Origin: JANQEU01 sp965601455
Lineage (GTDB): Bacteria > Bacteroidota > Bacteroidia > Cytophagales > Cyclobacteriaceae
Length of the DNA: 64,000 nucleotides
Assembly (NCBI GenBank): GCA_965601455.1
Contig: OZ271831.1
Coordinates: 558,001-622,000 of the forward strand
Reading direction: 5' to 3'
The translations under genes and the position numbers were made by a program. The notes below the pieces were generated by a model. It was not told the DNA's origin. It searched no databases and saw only the letters and a list, made by a program, of their open reading frames with translations. This document shows positions 8,851-15,443 of this stretch, piece by piece. Position 1 is the first letter of the stretch. Each line of letters starts with the position of its first letter.

Positions 8851-9039
8851 TCACTTCAACCATTCTTTCGCTCTTTCTTCGACTTCCTTCTGAGATAACC
8901 TCTCACCGTTTCTTTCTTGATTTTCAGATTCTTCTATGTCAGCCAAGAGAGAAAGCTGATCATAAACATCTTCTAAAGTGGAATCAGGGATGAGTTTTTC
9001 AGCAATCTGAGTTAAATGTTCCTTTAGTCTGGATTCCAT
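8851..9039 (-). CDS. small antitoxin-like protein without a visible toxin
   Basis: A 62-residue, highly charged helical protein. The pattern TLEDVYDQLSLLADIEESE...GERLSQKEVEERAKEWLK resembles the short antitoxins that accompany RelE/ParE toxins, whose C-termini carry a similar (I/L)SxxEVxxRxxxWL block. No toxin-sized ORF adjoins it on either side, so it would be an orphan. It is the last gene of the cassette block, on the far side from the recombinase, and attC-like site A lies immediately upstream of it. The family assignment is by pattern only. Confidence 0.5.
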   Translation of the reverse strand: MESRLKEHLTQIAEKLIPDSTLEDVYDQLSLLADIEESENQERNGERLSQKEVEERAKEWLK

Positions 9040-9100
9040 GATACTAAGATAGACAAGAAACTACCGGTTTGGTAAATGTATTGTTTAGCACTGGATTGAA

Positions 9101-9365
9101 GGTAACGCCAAGCTATGGGGCTGTGGCCTCAGAGCTTATTTAATAGCGATAAAATTAGCTTATCTGTCCGCGCCCGTCAAGGGTGCGGCCCGCGTAGGGT
9201 GCATTCAAAGAATCAGATAGGCGCTGCGCCATGCAGATAAAAAACTCCCACGAACAGAGGATAGTAGAAAGCACAGTGTTTTCCTGGCGGTAGATAAGTG
9301 GGATGTTAGGTAGACACTTGGCAGGTGGCTAAGTAAGGCCATGCGCAATATCGTCTGTTAGCATT
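9101..9365 (-). repeat. attC-like hairpin A
   Basis: The gene-free stretch 9040-9369 holds one long imperfect inverted repeat. Left arm 9101-9129 (GGTAACGCCAAGCTATGGGG then CTGTGGCCT) pairs with right arm 9334-9362, which on the minus strand reads GCTAACAGACGATATTGCGC then ATGGCCTTA. The cores (TAAC/GTTA) pair, a 5/4-nt spacer does not, and a second box does. The loop is about 200 bp and contains small GC-rich stems (GGCGCTGCGCC) and no credible ORF. On the minus strand it directly follows the stop of the 9370-9726 gene, as an attC site would. It is longer than classical attC sites. Confidence 0.6.
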
Positions 9366-9369
9366 TGTT

Positions 9370-9726
9370 CTATTTGTTTTCAGGAATACAGTATGAAGAA
9401 ATCTTCTCTAGTTCACCCAGGCTGTTGAATTCGTAAACGTCACAAGCCTCAATTAAATTGACTCTATTCCCATCTCTCAAAAACTCACCAGATCCCCTAA
9501 TCACCACTTTAAAATCTGTGACGATTATGTCTTCCGTTTTGAAGTCAGTTTCTACAGACTTGAAGTATTTCGAGGTTTGTTTGCAATTGTTGACAACTTC
9601 TGATTTCCCGTTAAACTGATTCTCCCCTATTACGTTCCAAATGATGTTCTCAGATAAATAGGGGAAAGTCATTTCGAAATTACCATTAGAGAAAGATTCT
9701 GCAATATCTTTTATTGAGTGCTTCAT
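9370..9726 (-). CDS. SnoaL/NTF2-like protein (cassette gene 1)
   Basis: A 118-residue single-domain protein of the NTF2-like/SnoaL alpha+beta barrel type: IKDIAESFSNGNFEMTFPYLSENIIWNVIGENQFNGKSEVVNNCKQ, later RGSGEFLRDGNRVNLIEACDVYEFN and a C-terminal strand ELEKISSYCIPE. Such domains bind small molecules or act as simple enzymes; no specific function can be given. It fills a unit bounded by a private 9-bp inverted repeat (GTTAGCATT at 9357-9365 and its complement at 9748-9756). No promoter is evident in the few bases upstream. Confidence 0.75.
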   Translation of the reverse strand: MKHSIKDIAESFSNGNFEMTFPYLSENIIWNVIGENQFNGKSEVVNNCKQTSKYFKSVETDFKTEDIIVTDFKVVIRGSGEFLRDGNRVNLIEACDVYEFNSLGELEKISSYCIPENK

Positions 9727-9747
9727 TTTGATCTCTCCTTTGAAATG

Positions 9748-10144
9748 AATGCTAACGCCTAGGTAAAATGCCGTGTGGTCTTACCTGTCTAAACTGCGTG
9801 GAAGTTAGCGATTCTGGCTTATGCTCACAACGGTTATTAATATCTTTGAATAATGGGAGGAATTCACTTTGCCGAAATGACCGGAGCTTTTATTCGGTGG
9901 ATTGTTTTTGGATGTCAAAAGCCATACAAGACGTTCCTGAATGATGAAAGAAACGAAAGCGGAATCCCTCGAAATTTCATTATCGGAGTGATTGCTCTCT
10001 TTTCAGTCCTCTTTATAATCTTCTATTGATAGAAAGATGGGTAGAACACATTGATTCTTTCGAAAGCCAGAAGAGCGATTTATTTAGCATATTGGCAAGC
10101 ATAGGGCTCAATGCCACATGCATTTTTACCGACTGTTAGCTATC
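9748..10144 (-). repeat. attC-like hairpin B, with a nested opposite-strand ORF
   Basis: Left arm 9751-9778 (GCTAACGCCTAGGTAAAATG then CCGTGTGG) pairs with right arm 10114-10140, whose complement reads GCTAACAGTCGGTAAAAATG then CATGTGG. Core GCTAAC is perfect, a 5/4-nt spacer is unpaired, and GGTAAA(A)ATGC..TGTGG pairs again. This is the best-matching of the four hairpins. Its loop is unusually long because it contains a small plus-strand gene (9853-10029). A second GTTAGC at 9804-9809 lies exactly 59 bp from the start of the left arm. Confidence 0.65.
9853..10029 (+). CDS. small single-helix membrane protein, 58 residues
   Basis: An ORF starting MGGIHFAEMTGAFIRWIVFG, followed by a polar stretch (CQKPYKTFLNDERNESGIPR) and a C-terminal membrane helix (NFIIGVIALFSVLFIIFY). 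Its pattern (short N-terminal amphipathic FIRW segment, basic/acidic middle, IIG then hydrophobic tail) resembles small uncharacterised Bacteroidota membrane proteins. It is the only plus-strand gene between 1 and 18.1 kb and sits inside the loop of attC-like hairpin B. The reading frame and residue pattern support a real gene; function unknown. Confidence 0.55.
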   Translation: MGGIHFAEMTGAFIRWIVFGCQKPYKTFLNDERNESGIPRNFIIGVIALFSVLFIIFY

Positions 10145-10149
10145 GGATT

Positions 10150-10989
10150 CTACGATATCACTTCTTTAATTTGTTCCCTGGTTGAACCGTTGTAAAGGGA
10201 GTTAATCTTTGATGACAGTTTGTTCAGTCGGTTCAGACTGACATTGCACATTCTTAGAGTTCGCCACTTTGCATATCTTAAATTCCTTCTGTTAGATAAG
10301 AATATTCCAAGTCGTCTGAAAATGACTTTATAGGTCATGTACAATGAAATTAGATAGGCACATGGGATAAAAGAAATTGACAAGATTATTGGTAGAAGAA
10401 ATGACTTCAGAGTTGTAAATGAAGCAAATTTCGATACGTCTGTTGCAATATCCCTAATAGAGAATATCAAGAAAACAATTGCTCCAACTGATAGTAAGCC
10501 ATCCAAGAATTTTACGGTCTTAATATGTTCGTCCTTCCCTTCTGCAATAGCTCTCATTCCAACAATCAGGGTTATGAATGGTATCATGATGAATTCAACT
10601 AACAGACTGAACATGTGGACGTTCATGATAAATTGAAGGATAGCCAAGATCTTTAAGTTGTTCAGCAATAACCGTCTAAAAAAGCCTTGTTCGTTGGATT
10701 TGGTCAGACTCATCAATACAATGAATGCTGAGCCGATGAACCAAGCAATTACGTTCTTGACCATATTCCACTGCCAGAATCCAAGTCGTTGCAGCAGATA
10801 AGTTATACATGCAGAATAGATTATCGAAAATAGAATTGTAAGCAGAATGGACTTTTGAAAGAATGCTTTTAAAACTTGAATTAGTGACTTACGAATTCCA
10901 GAGTTAAACAGGCCAATGGATAACAGAATTAGCAGCCAACTGAAAGAAGCAATCTCCCTTGATTTGAATATTTCGAAGATCTTCTCCAT
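10150..10989 (-). CDS. polytopic membrane protein of unknown function (cassette gene 2)
   Basis: A 279-residue protein with about six hydrophobic segments (roughly 15-30, 45-65, 80-95, 115-145, 165-180, 195-220). The C-terminal cytoplasmic tail is basic (FRRLGIFLSNRRNLRYAKWRTLRMCNVSLNRLNKLSSKINSLYNGS). I recognise no family. It fills the second cassette, bounded by GTTAGCTATC (10135-10144) and its perfect complement GATAGCTAAC (11022-11031). Confidence 0.7.
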   Translation of the reverse strand: MEKIFEIFKSREIASFSWLLILLSIGLFNSGIRKSLIQVLKAFFQKSILLTILFSIIYSACITYLLQRLGFWQWNMVKNVIAWFIGSAFIVLMSLTKSNEQGFFRRLLLNNLKILAILQFIMNVHMFSLLVEFIMIPFITLIVGMRAIAEGKDEHIKTVKFLDGLLSVGAIVFLIFSIRDIATDVSKFASFTTLKSFLLPIILSISFIPCAYLISLYMTYKVIFRRLGIFLSNRRNLRYAKWRTLRMCNVSLNRLNKLSSKINSLYNGSTREQIKEVIS

Positions 10990-11021
10990 TTGTTAAGCTG
11001 ATTCGTAAATGGAAGGGTTCT

Positions 11022-11259
11022 GATAGCTAACGCTAAGATATGGCGAGTGGCCATATCCTCTCTAAAAAGCACTAAGGTAGTGGAACTGCCCAACCACTAC
11101 AAGAGTCGGCTAGAGGAAATGCGTTGTGCAAGATAAAGGACAGAAGGAATGAAGTCTCCAAAAGCTCAACAGCTTGCAGAATGGGCAGTGAAACGGTCGG
11201 ATTGCACTGAAGTATCAAATAGCTCAGTTGGCCATTCGCTGTATCGCCTGTTGTAGCTC
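11022..11259 (-). repeat. attC-like hairpin C
   Basis: Left arm 11026-11052 (GCTAACGCTAAGATATGGCG then AGTGGCC) pairs with right arm 11230-11257, whose complement is GCTACAACAGGCGATACAGC then GAATGGCC. After the core, GATA(T/C)(G/A)GCGA(G/A)TGGCC is shared in both arms. The loop contains a further stem, GGTAGTGG/CCACTAC, near 11076-11099. The core differs between the arms (GCTAAC against GCTACAAC), and each version matches instead the far end of its own neighbouring gene unit. Confidence 0.62.
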
Positions 11260-11280
11260 GTTTTGATTGTTTGAAACATT

Positions 11281-11712
11281 CTATGAATTCTGCAGTGACT
11301 CAGGAAGATCGTCATAATCTAGAGCGTCAGAGTCGATGTTGTGCCATGCAACAAGGTATTTCCCGTTCTCCTTAACAACAATCAATGTATGACGTGATTT
11401 GAATTTTGTGTGACTTATTCGATAGTTCAATATGATGTGATTTTGATCTAAAATTTCATATTTTTTGGTCACGTTTTCTAGTTGATAATCTTCAATTTTT
11501 CCAAGTTTGCTTGTCATGTAGTTCAAAAAGAGCTTGTACTCTTCCTTAGAAGAATTGTGGAAGAATGAAGAGACATAGTGATGTGTGGTTAGTTCATACT
11601 CCTCCGATTTAAGAGTTTCAAACAGGTATTCTGCTCTCTGTTGTGCTGTTTCTTCGTCAAGTGTGCAGGACAACATTGGTATTAGAGCTAAAAGGAATAT
11701 CAATCTTTTCAT
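11281..11712 (-). CDS. small lipoprotein (cassette gene 3)
   Basis: A 143-residue protein with a lipoprotein signal (MKRLIFLLALIPMLSC, lipidated Cys16). The mature part has two helices (EETAQQRAEYLFETLKSEEYE) and then an alternating strand region (IILNYRISHTKFKSRHTLIVVKENGKYLVAWHNID), suggestive of a small alpha+beta fold such as DUF3887/DUF4019-like domains; this is a weak guess. The unit is bounded by GTTGTAGCTC (11250-11259) and its exact complement GAGCTACAAC (11733-11742), a core variant used by neither neighbour cassette. Confidence 0.7.
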   Translation of the reverse strand: MKRLIFLLALIPMLSCTLDEETAQQRAEYLFETLKSEEYELTTHHYVSSFFHNSSKEEYKLFLNYMTSKLGKIEDYQLENVTKKYEILDQNHIILNYRISHTKFKSRHTLIVVKENGKYLVAWHNIDSDALDYDDLPESLQNS

Positions 11713-11732
11713 GGTTGTTTCGGTAAGGTAAT

Positions 11733-11933
11733 GAGCTACAACGTCCAGCTATGGGGCGTACACCCCAAAGCCGGTAAGTGGAACTAAAGATAACGAACCT
11801 GCACCAGATCCAGTTGAGAGAATTCCCAGAGTGAAGTGAGAAGCAATTCCAGAAGTGCAGGTGAGTGGTGTTGCGAGATCAGCCAGTTTCAGATTGCTCA
11901 GCAGTGGATGCCCTATAGCGCATGTTAGCGAGC
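11733..11933 (-). repeat. attC-like hairpin D
   Basis: Left arm 11735-11764 (GCTACAACGTCCAGCTATGG then GGCGTACACC) pairs with right arm 11904-11929, whose complement reads GCTAACATGCGCTATAGGGC then ATCCAC. The second box GCTAT(G/A)GGGC(G/A)T is clear; the spacer (GTCCA/ATGC) is again 5/4 nt and unpaired. It directly follows, on the minus strand, the 56-residue gene ending at 11949. The right core continues GTTAGCGAGC; I could not find its complement further right, so the boundary of this fourth unit is unknown. Confidence 0.58.
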
Positions 11934-11948
11934 TTTAAATGGACTCCA

Positions 11949-12119
11949 CTACTCACTCCTGAATAATCTAATGAAAATGGAAAGCACTAAGATTATAGCG
12001 GGGAATATGAGAAATAGACCGAGTAGAGAAACAAAATTAAAATAGTAGTTCAAAATGGTGACCATCAAAATAATGGCCACCACGATATTCCATACACGCC
12101 TATTTCTTGTAAAAAACAT
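11949..12119 (-). CDS. small two-helix membrane protein, 56 residues
   Basis: ORF MFFTRNRRVWNIVVAIILMV, then a loop and second helix (LLGLFLIFPAIILVLSIFIRLF) ending RSE. The positive N-terminus and two hydrophobic segments make it a plausible small inner-membrane protein. Its ATG follows the stop of the 12120-12311 ORF with no gap, which supports both as a coupled pair. Function unknown. Confidence 0.55.
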   Translation of the reverse strand: MFFTRNRRVWNIVVAIILMVTILNYYFNFVSLLGLFLIFPAIILVLSIFIRLFRSE

Positions 12120-12311
12120 TTATTCTATAAACAATCTGAGCAATTGTGAGAAATACTTCTTTGAACTTAGCTCAAAACCAATGAAAGGGAGACCCAGAGA
12201 GACCCTTCGCAACCCGTGGATAATGATATAGAAAAGGAAGAACGCAAAAAATGCTAATGTTGTATAATTGGGATCATTCAATGGAAATACCAAAAAATGC
12301 CATAAAACCAT
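12120..12311 (-). CDS. small membrane protein, 63 residues
   Basis: ORF with hydrophobic segment YTTLAFFAFFLFYIIIHGL and a C-terminal amphipathic stretch (SSKKYFSQLLRLFIE). It abuts the next small membrane ORF stop-to-start. No family recognised; the pair may encode a two-component small membrane complex. It lies 48 bases after the stop of the barrel-like gene 12360-13052. Confidence 0.5.
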   Translation of the reverse strand: MVLWHFLVFPLNDPNYTTLAFFAFFLFYIIIHGLRRVSLGLPFIGFELSSKKYFSQLLRLFIE

Positions 12312-12359
12312 AAACTGCTATAATTTACTGAATGAGAAACAATGCTGCCCCAGATCTTC

Positions 12360-13052
12360 CTACTGGGTTACTTTAGCCTTATTCCTTCTTCCAAGATCAT
12401 ACACAATCGTTCCTTGTAGATATATATGCTTTACTCTAGGCTCCGTCCTTGAACCACTTATCGGGTCAAGACTGATCCCGTGATACATGTCATTGAAACT
12501 CCTATAGACATCAAGGCCGAATCGGATGAACCAAATCTGATAATAGACTTTCCCGAATATCCCGACTTCATTCTTGAATCTTAAAACATCCATGGATCCA
12601 CGGGATCCTAACCATTGCCTCAATTGCACGCCTGAAGTCATAGACCACCTTGAACGGTCCGGTTGAAATCCGATACCTAGTGGGACGTTGATCACCGAAT
12701 GATGGTTTTCGCTAAAGGTTCTGTCCAGAACGATGGAAATATATGGCTCTTTGGTGGTAGGTGCATTTGGAAATGGATAATAGAAATAGCTGTCCCGCTT
12801 AAATTTCCATCCGAATGTCACACCATATAGTAGATGGAACGGTGAATGAATGGACCTGGTAACATTCCATCCTATGGTGCCTTCATAAGTACGATAATCA
12901 GTAGCTTTGCTGAAGTTGAATGTGTGATACTTTGACTGACCAAATGAGATCAGGATTTGATGAGTGCGGTCGGGCTTTTTCTCATCTTGTGCCTTGGTTG
13001 TGAGTCCAACTAATTGAAGGACCAGTAATAATATGAACTTGAATGTATTCAT
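12360..13052 (-). CDS. exported protein, probable outer-membrane barrel
   Basis: A 230-residue protein with a signal peptide (MNTFKFILLLVLQLVGLTTKAQ). The mature chain alternates aromatic and polar residues with turns typical of outer-membrane barrels (TIGWNVTRSIHSPFHLLYGVTFGWKF, SVINVPLGIGFQPDRSRWSMTSGVQL, FGKVYYQIWFIRFGLDVYRS) and ends with a strand (YLQGTIVYDLGRRNKAKVTQ). No named family. It follows the lipoprotein gene 13094-14083 by 41 bases in the same direction, so the pair is probably an operon. Confidence 0.62.
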   Translation of the reverse strand: MNTFKFILLLVLQLVGLTTKAQDEKKPDRTHQILISFGQSKYHTFNFSKATDYRTYEGTIGWNVTRSIHSPFHLLYGVTFGWKFKRDSYFYYPFPNAPTTKEPYISIVLDRTFSENHHSVINVPLGIGFQPDRSRWSMTSGVQLRQWLGSRGSMDVLRFKNEVGIFGKVYYQIWFIRFGLDVYRSFNDMYHGISLDPISGSRTEPRVKHIYLQGTIVYDLGRRNKAKVTQ

Positions 13053-13093
13053 GTTAATTGGGGGTAATTCTTAAACTACCCCCCCCTGACATT

Positions 13094-14083
13094 CTAATTG
13101 CAATCACCAACTGCCCAGTTGGATCCAACTCCGGTAGAGGAACCTTCGTGATGGGCATTATCCATATTGATCCAATAGGATGAAGAACCATCCCACCAAA
13201 TTATATTTCCTAGTAATTCATTAACTACGGTCATTCTCTTTTTATCGTTTTTCGTCTTATTAGGTGGTGACCATGAGCCACTATTTTGGTTCCCGCCGAC
13301 TTTATAGGTTGCATTACCAAATACATTCGCAGAATGCAATGAGGTCTTATACTCCACCCATTGGCAAATGACTGCATGTTTTCTATCTCCATAAACCTCA
13401 GAAAGTACCTTGGGTATCTTAAAGGAACCTGAAGTGAGGAAATATGTAGCCGTATGGATGGTAACCCTACGATCACTGTTGCAACCACTTGGATTCTTAG
13501 TATATTTTGATTCGAGTATATTATTCGCGGGACATGCAGCTTGAATTCTTCCAGTCAGACTTTGCGAATTGAAGTTTGAATATCTATGGATCATAAATTT
13601 TTCCAAGTCATAATTATTCATGTCCTGATCAAGGATTTCATTTGTAAATTTCTCTTTTCCCAGCATGATCAGCTCATTGTCAAGAACTCTATGTATGTAG
13701 CCATCCGATGCGTAAAGGCCCTCACGATTACATAACTTACGATAATCTGTATTTCTGATTCTCGGAACTATAGTACTGTCTACGACGCTTACTACATCAG
13801 AATACTCAATGAGCCAATCATTAAATGACTCTAATGATTCGATTGCATCTAATTCAAGTAGTGACCGTTGATAGATTTCCTCCATTGACAAGAAATCTGT
13901 TTTAATAATTCTTTTACCAGCACCGCTGGCCTCGAATTGGTCCAAGTAGTCAATTAGTTCCTGGGCATTCAAATGGTTCGGTATTACCCCATCAAAATTG
14001 CCATTCTCAATATCCTCGTATACATTGTCTTTGCATGCAGACATTAATGAAATGGAAACTGCAAAAAATAGTAGTTTTTTCAT
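13094..14083 (-). CDS. lipoprotein of unknown function, 329 residues
   Basis: The N-terminus MKKLLFFAVSISLMSAC is a lipoprotein signal with Cys17 lipidated. The mature protein has a helical N-terminal third (LNAQELIDYLDQFEASGAG, SLLELDAIESLESFNDWLIEY) and a C-terminal part rich in Trp, Gly and Asn (SGSWSPPNKTKNDKK, GNIIWWDGSSSYWINMDNAHHEG). It contains several cysteines (PACPANN region, SGCNSD, ending GDCN) that could pair outside the cytoplasm. I do not recognise the family. Probably cotranscribed with the barrel-like gene that follows. Confidence 0.65.
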   Translation of the reverse strand: MKKLLFFAVSISLMSACKDNVYEDIENGNFDGVIPNHLNAQELIDYLDQFEASGAGKRIIKTDFLSMEEIYQRSLLELDAIESLESFNDWLIEYSDVVSVVDSTIVPRIRNTDYRKLCNREGLYASDGYIHRVLDNELIMLGKEKFTNEILDQDMNNYDLEKFMIHRYSNFNSQSLTGRIQAACPANNILESKYTKNPSGCNSDRRVTIHTATYFLTSGSFKIPKVLSEVYGDRKHAVICQWVEYKTSLHSANVFGNATYKVGGNQNSGSWSPPNKTKNDKKRMTVVNELLGNIIWWDGSSSYWINMDNAHHEGSSTGVGSNWAVGDCN

Positions 14084-14224
14084 GACTTCGTGTTTTGTGA
14101 AGCCACAACTCTACAGTTAACGGATATATAAACGTTATTTGAAATGTTTACAATTTGTCTACGTATCAGAGGGGAATTTTGCGTTTTAGCAATTGATTAT
14201 GACTTGGAAGGACTCTTTAGTTGC

Positions 14225-14413
14225 TTAGGAATATGTCTTTCCATCGATTTGATATCGGACTTTTAAACATCTAGGGTCAACCTCGTAAAGCGTTCCAATA
14301 GTACGTTCGCCAGATTCCTGAATTGCTCTTTTTGATTTAATATTCAGGTGAAGAGCTAGGAAAAATTTAGTATGCATGCTGCTCCAAATGTCTGGATAAT
14401 CCATTGATATCAA
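14225..14413 (-). pseudogene. possible gene fragment, 62 residues
   Basis: The C-terminal half (ERTIGTLYEVDPRCLKVRYQIDGKTYS) resembles the beta-strand opening of small Bacteroidota proteins in which a strand like R-x-I-G-T-V-x-E-V is followed by KVRYxIxGKxY, but the frame stops there and the first half looks non-coding. I regard it as a fragment or a chance ORF. If it is not a gene, the stretch 14084-14490 is gene-free and shows only AT-rich sequence with a small TTAACG/CGTTA repeat near 14118-14136. Confidence 0.22.
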
Positions 14414-14472
14414 GTATCACGTAATAGTTCCGAATCTATCCGCTAGGGAGTAATGCGAGGTAACATCTTGTA

Positions 14473-14491
14473 AGTTGCATTATATGCGACT
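14473..14491. repeat. short palindrome at the recombinase 3' end
   Basis: AGTTGCATTATATGCGACT is a near-perfect palindrome (8-bp arms with one mismatch, 3-bp centre) that touches the stop codon of the tyrosine recombinase. The same two half-sites, ATGCGAC and GTTGCAT, recur at the recombinase start (15350-15356 and 15372-15378). The paired placement suggests recombinase core sites; inference. Confidence 0.35.
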
Positions 14492-15378
14492 TATTCTATT
14501 TCAAAGATACCTGTTTTATGCAACATATCTAATGGACTAGTGATCCCTTTAAATCGTGTGGCGGCTACGTGCAAGTATACTTCGGTGGTCTTCAGACTGG
14601 TGTGTCCCAACAAGACCTGGATGGCTCGAATATCAGTGCCCATCTCCAGCAAATGCGTAGCAAAACTATGACGTAAAGTGTGTGCACTGACCTTTTTCCT
14701 GATACCTGCTTTCTTGCTTGCACGATGAATCACGCGGTTGATACTGGATTTTGAATACGGCCTGGAATGTGGACCCTCAAATAAATACTCATGAGGCTGA
14801 TAGTGCCTGAAGTATTTTCTTAGCAAAACCAGGTTTTCCTGGGAGAGCAATGTAATTCTGTCCTTCTTACCTTTTCCACCATAAACCCAAATACGCATAT
14901 TATCAGAGTCTATATCCTTGATTTTCAGGTTGATCAACTCGGATACACGAAGCCCTCCTGAATAGATCGTGGATAATATCGCTTGATGCTTAATATTGAC
15001 AACCTCATCCAGAAGTCGCCTTATTTCTTCCTGCGTAAGTACAACAGGTAATTGATTTCCTTTTTTTGGACGATCCAAATCAATCGTAAAACGGTCATTG
15101 CCCAGTACTTTCTCGTAATAAAATTTGATTGCATTGATCGACTGATTTTGGTAGGAGAGGGATATCTTTTTCCTTTCAATTAAGTGGGCATGATACGTTG
15201 TGATGTCCGCAATAGATACTTCCTCTAGCGGCTTGGGATGTATATTTTCAAGAAACTGCCTAAACATTAAACGATAGCTGGAAATTGTGGAGTCGCTGTA
15301 TCGAGCAGATTTTAACGTGGAAATAAAGTCGCATATTTCCTTATCATACATGCGACTTTTTGGGCTATTATGTTGCAT
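14491..15378 (-). CDS. solitary tyrosine recombinase/integrase
   Basis: A 295-residue site-specific recombinase with an N-terminal SAM-like DNA-binding domain (about 10-95) and a catalytic domain (110-285). All catalytic residues are visible: Arg144 (GGLRVSEL), Lys169 (GGKGKKD), His233 and Arg236 (HTLRHSFATHLLE), His259 (LLGHTS) and nucleophile Tyr268 (TTEVYLHV). The end (GITSPLDML) is shared by integron integrases and by the recombinases associated with IS91-like elements. It lacks the extra helical insertion between the lysine and the HxxR box that defines IntI. Translation could instead start at Met10. It lies on the same strand as the cassette genes, about 2.5 kb from the first attC-like site. 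Whether it acts on those sites is unproven. Confidence 0.9.
   Translation of the reverse strand: MQHNSPKSRMYDKEICDFISTLKSARYSDSTISSYRLMFRQFLENIHPKPLEEVSIADITTYHAHLIERKKISLSYQNQSINAIKFYYEKVLGNDRFTIDLDRPKKGNQLPVVLTQEEIRRLLDEVVNIKHQAILSTIYSGGLRVSELINLKIKDIDSDNMRIWVYGGKGKKDRITLLSQENLVLLRKYFRHYQPHEYLFEGPHSRPYSKSSINRVIHRASKKAGIRKKVSAHTLRHSFATHLLEMGTDIRAIQVLLGHTSLKTTEVYLHVAATRFKGITSPLDMLHKTGIFEIE
15350..15378. repeat. inverted half-sites at the recombinase start
   Basis: ATGCGAC (15350-15356) and GTTGCAT (15372-15378) face each other across 15 bp and repeat the half-sites seen at the gene's 3' end. The right half-site overlaps the first start codon. The spacing is longer than a normal core-site crossover region, so a regulatory role is also possible. 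Confidence 0.3.
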
Positions 15379-15443
15379 GCTGCAAATACCTGCAAAATTT
15401 TCTCCATTACCCGTTTGTAAACACTTAGGTGAGAGGTGGTTTT

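Noticed and set aside
9751..9809. A 59-bp GCTAAC...GTTAGC element, the size of a classical 59-base element
   Set aside because: The internal boxes are not symmetrically placed (5 against 18 bases from the cores), while the outer pairing with 10114-10140 is much better. Kept only as a side note of hairpin B.
14084..14490. An attI-type site or a further hairpin next to the recombinase
   Set aside because: No complement of GTTAGCGAGC (the right end of hairpin D) and no full GCTAAC arm was found here; only short half-sites are present.
14491..15378. The recombinase as a classical integron IntI
   Set aside because: The IntI-specific insertion between the catalytic lysine and the HxxR box is absent, and the gene runs in the same direction as the cassettes rather than divergently.
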